Origin: Bryobacteraceae bacterium
GTDB taxonomy: Bacteria > Acidobacteriota > Terriglobia > Bryobacterales > Bryobacteraceae
Assembly (NCBI GenBank): GCA_025350445.1
Contig: JANXXV010001007.1
Span: 1 to 14,889 of the forward strand
Direction of reading: 5' to 3'
Length of the DNA: 14,889 nt
Shown: piece by piece, positions 12,959-14,889 of the stretch
Layout of the letters: the number at the start of each line of letters is the position of its first letter
How positions within the stretch are numbered: position 1 is the first letter of the stretch
Translations under genes and position numbers: made by a program
The notes under the pieces: generated by a model
Database searches by the model: none
What the model was told of the DNA's origin: nothing
Seen by the model: only the letters and a program-made list of their open reading frames with translations

Positions 12959-14161
12959 TCGCCGCATCGGCTGCGCTACTCCGTAAGTGAGCGATCGCCA
13001 GGCCCATTCCGCCGGGCCAAACTGGAAGCGCCGCAGCCACCAGACGCTGAACCAGATCTGCAGCGCGAAGAAGATGAACGTGGGCGCCAAACCCAACAAA
13101 GGTCCGACGCTGCCAAATGTGTGCGTCAGCCGGAAGAACCAGACGAAGAACAGCGACTGCGTCAGGTAGTTAGTCAGTGCCATCCGGCCCACGGCTCCGA
13201 ACGGCGCCAGCCGGTTCCGCCACTGCGGACTCTGCGCCAGCTTCAGCACGCCGCCCGCATAGAAGGCGGCCTGGGCCAACGGGGCGATCGCGAACGAAAA
13301 CGCGACGGCGGCGAAGGAGAATGAGCCAAATCGGATCGATGTCCCGTGATAGCGGACGTGGATTATGAGCATGACAATATCACCCAAAAGGCCGATCACC
13401 AGGCCCCACGCCATCACCCGTTTCACCACTGGCATGTAGCGGTCCGGATTCTTCAAAAGCCCGGACCGCCACACCCAAAGTCCGGCCAGAAAGCGCGGCA
13501 GAATCAACAGCGGAATCTCCAGTGGCAGCGCCTTGTTGGCTCCCACCCAATCGTGGAAGCGCCGCGCGGCCATCGCCCAATAACTGCCGTCCCGAAAGAT
13601 CTGGATGGAAGATTGAATCTCCCGCGCAGCCTTCGCGGCATCCTCCGGTCCGCCCGGCATCTTAATGCCATGGTGCGCCGCAACGGTCGCCGCGGCCACT
13701 ATTACCAACGGCAGTGCCGCCAAGGAAACCGCCCAGATGGCAACCGTCTTCTGCGCCCGCTTCCGGAACAGAAACAAGACGAAGCCGGTCAACGCGTAGA
13801 GGACCAGAATATCCCCCACCCAGATCAGCCAGCCGTGAATCAGCCCAATGGCCAACAGTATTCCCAGCCGCCGCGGATAGAAGGAAACGGATCGCCCGCG
13901 ATCCTCAGCCCGAGACATCTGCACCGCAAATCCCAACCCGAACAGAAACGAAAATAGCGTCATCGCCTTGGCGCTAATTACCGCATCGATAAAGCCCTGC
14001 GCTATCTGATCGCCCACACTCGGGAACAGCTTCGCAATGTTCCCGTAGACCTCGAACGGCGCATTGAACGCCCGCATGTTCGCCGCCAGAATCCCGAACA
14101 AGGCCAGACCGCGCAGGATGTCGATGACCCCAATCCGCTCACCGGCCGCAATCGGCGTCAT
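12914..14161 (-). CDS. DUF418 multi-pass membrane protein (copy 1)
   Basis: 415 residues from ATG 14161. About ten hydrophobic segments alternate with short loops. The N-terminus GERIGVIDILRGLALFGILAAN is the acyltransferase-like motif shared with DUF1624 proteins. The C-terminal DUF418 domain (~240-400) shows LPRFLAGLWVWRSGLLKN, RNRLAPFGAVGRMALTNYL and the end FGPAEWAWRSLTYG. I prefer ATG 14161 over the in-frame ATG at 14239, because 14161 forms an ATGA overlap with the upstream paralogue while 14239 would overlap it by 82 bp. Function is unknown; transfer of an acyl group across the membrane is a guess from the fold. The 3' end overlaps the DUF1501 gene tail-to-tail. Confidence 0.88.
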   Translation of the reverse strand: MTPIAAGERIGVIDILRGLALFGILAANMRAFNAPFEVYGNIAKLFPSVGDQIAQGFIDAVISAKAMTLFSFLFGLGFAVQMSRAEDRGRSVSFYPRRLGILLAIGLIHGWLIWVGDILVLYALTGFVLFLFRKRAQKTVAIWAVSLAALPLVIVAAATVAAHHGIKMPGGPEDAAKAAREIQSSIQIFRDGSYWAMAARRFHDWVGANKALPLEIPLLILPRFLAGLWVWRSGLLKNPDRYMPVVKRVMAWGLVIGLLGDIVMLIIHVRYHGTSIRFGSFSFAAVAFSFAIAPLAQAAFYAGGVLKLAQSPQWRNRLAPFGAVGRMALTNYLTQSLFFVWFFRLTHTFGSVGPLLGLAPTFIFFALQIWFSVWWLRRFQFGPAEWAWRSLTYGVAQPMRRSDQHLLYHVAGNIG

Positions 14162-14889
14162 CCCACGGCGGGCGACATCTCCGGCAGCCGCTTCCGTATC
14201 GACTGGAACCGACCGTATGTCACGGATCTCCATAGCCACTCCATTGGACCAAATTCATAGTGCCGCAACCACCACACGCTCACCGGGACTTGCACCGCAA
14301 ACAGCACCACCGTCGGAATCAAACACAATGCCGGACCCACCGTCCCGTATAACTTCGTCCAGTGGAAGAACCAGGTGCAGAGCAGCGATTGCAGCAGGTA
14401 GTTCGTCAGCGCCGTCCTGCCAACGGCTCCAAACGGAGCCAGCCGCCGTCTCCAGTCCGCGTTCTGTACCAGCAGCAAAACAGCACAAGCATAGAAACAG
14501 GCAAGCGCCGGCAGCGAGACGCCATGCGCCACCTGGTTCAACCATCGCCCCAACGTCGGAACGCCTCTCGGCGGCGGCGCCACCCACTGGAAATAGGCCA
14601 TCGCCGTATTGCAGACCAGTCCGATAATCAGCGCCCGCACGCAAAGCTTCCGGATCAACGGCAGGTAGGCCTCCACGTTCTTCAACAGGCCCGCGCGCCA
14701 CACCCATAGCCCGGCCAGAAACCGCGGCAGCACGAAGGTCAACATCCACCAGGCAGGCCAGTTCGTATCGAACCAGTCCACCACCCGATACCGCGCCATG
14801 CCCACGAAGCTGCCGTCCCGATACACCGAAATCGCATGTACGATCTCCGGCGAAAGCCCGGCACTTCGCGGTGGCGGTGGTGCTGAAGG
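14158..14889 (-). CDS. DUF418 multi-pass membrane protein (copy 2), N-terminus outside window
   Basis: The frame is open to the window edge, so only the C-terminal ~243 residues are present. GTG 14826 is an internal codon, since homologous sequence (EIVHAISVYRDGSF) spans it. Copy 1 reads REIQSSIQIFRDGSY at the same place. The shared phrases LPRFLAGLWVWR.GLLKN, RLAPFGAVGR.ALTNYL and FGP.EW.WRS.TYG show the two genes are tandem duplicates, now moderately diverged. The stop overlaps the ATG of copy 1 by 4 bp, implying one operon and coupled translation. Confidence 0.88.
   Translation of the reverse strand, partial: PSAPPPPRSAGLSPEIVHAISVYRDGSFVGMARYRVVDWFDTNWPAWWMLTFVLPRFLAGLWVWRAGLLKNVEAYLPLIRKLCVRALIIGLVCNTAMAYFQWVAPPPRGVPTLGRWLNQVAHGVSLPALACFYACAVLLLVQNADWRRRLAPFGAVGRTALTNYLLQSLLCTWFFHWTKLYGTVGPALCLIPTVVLFAVQVPVSVWWLRHYEFGPMEWLWRSVTYGRFQSIRKRLPEMSPAVG

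Noticed and set aside
1..14889. tRNA, rRNA, CRISPR array, riboswitch or strong intrinsic terminator
   Set aside because: None seen on reading both strands. Hairpins found lack a following T-run, and repeats lack regular spacers.

Overview
The window most likely comes from an Acidobacteriota genome of the Solibacter/Bryobacter kind. The evidence is an NHL-repeat protein ending in the 'Solibacter' C-terminal domain (TIGR03437 type), an adjacent cytochrome-DUF1549-DUF1553 / DUF1501 gene pair, an M56 sensor peptidase fused to a GWxTD domain beside a BlaI repressor, and DUF418 membrane proteins. The taxonomic call is inference from family content, not from a marker gene.

Layout. (1) 2-1087, +: the C-terminal part of an exporter-type ABC transporter, cut by the window edge. 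(2) 1055-4314: a 3.2 kb restriction-modification island bounded by 62-70 bp diverged direct repeats. It holds the last 45 codons of a tyrosine recombinase and, on the minus strand, an operon of a ribbon-helix-helix regulator, a PstI/BsuBI-type adenine methyltransferase and the cognate endonuclease. The endonuclease is broken by one in-frame TAG. (3) 4278-6478, -: blaI and an M56/GWxTD sensor gene overlapping by 4 bp. The sensor is also broken by one in-frame TAG, just upstream of its HELAH zinc motif. (4) 6567-8354, +: a secreted protein with six 56-residue NHL-type repeats. Directly at its stop codon lies a 165 bp MITE-like sequence with matching ends, flanked by a 15 bp direct repeat. (5) 8541-9000: no gene, G-poor on the + strand, with degenerate repeats. 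(6) 9001-12958, +: a secreted c-type cytochrome/DUF1549/DUF1553 protein and a Tat-exported DUF1501 protein, 1 bp apart. (7) 12914-14889, -: two tandem paralogous DUF418 membrane proteins. The downstream one overlaps the DUF1501 gene tail-to-tail by 45 bp.

How it fits together. The island repeats contain both the end of the ABC gene (+) and the end of the M56/GWxTD gene (-). This suggests these two genes once converged and overlapped, and that an integrase-borne RM element entered the junction. All six substitutions between the repeat copies are synonymous in the gene they fall in. Both copies therefore appear to descend from working gene ends, for example a host copy and an element-borne copy. 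BlaI probably represses its own operon from a promoter that would give a nearly leaderless transcript. The cytochrome/DUF1501 pair is probably one transcription unit for an extracytoplasmic process of unproven function.
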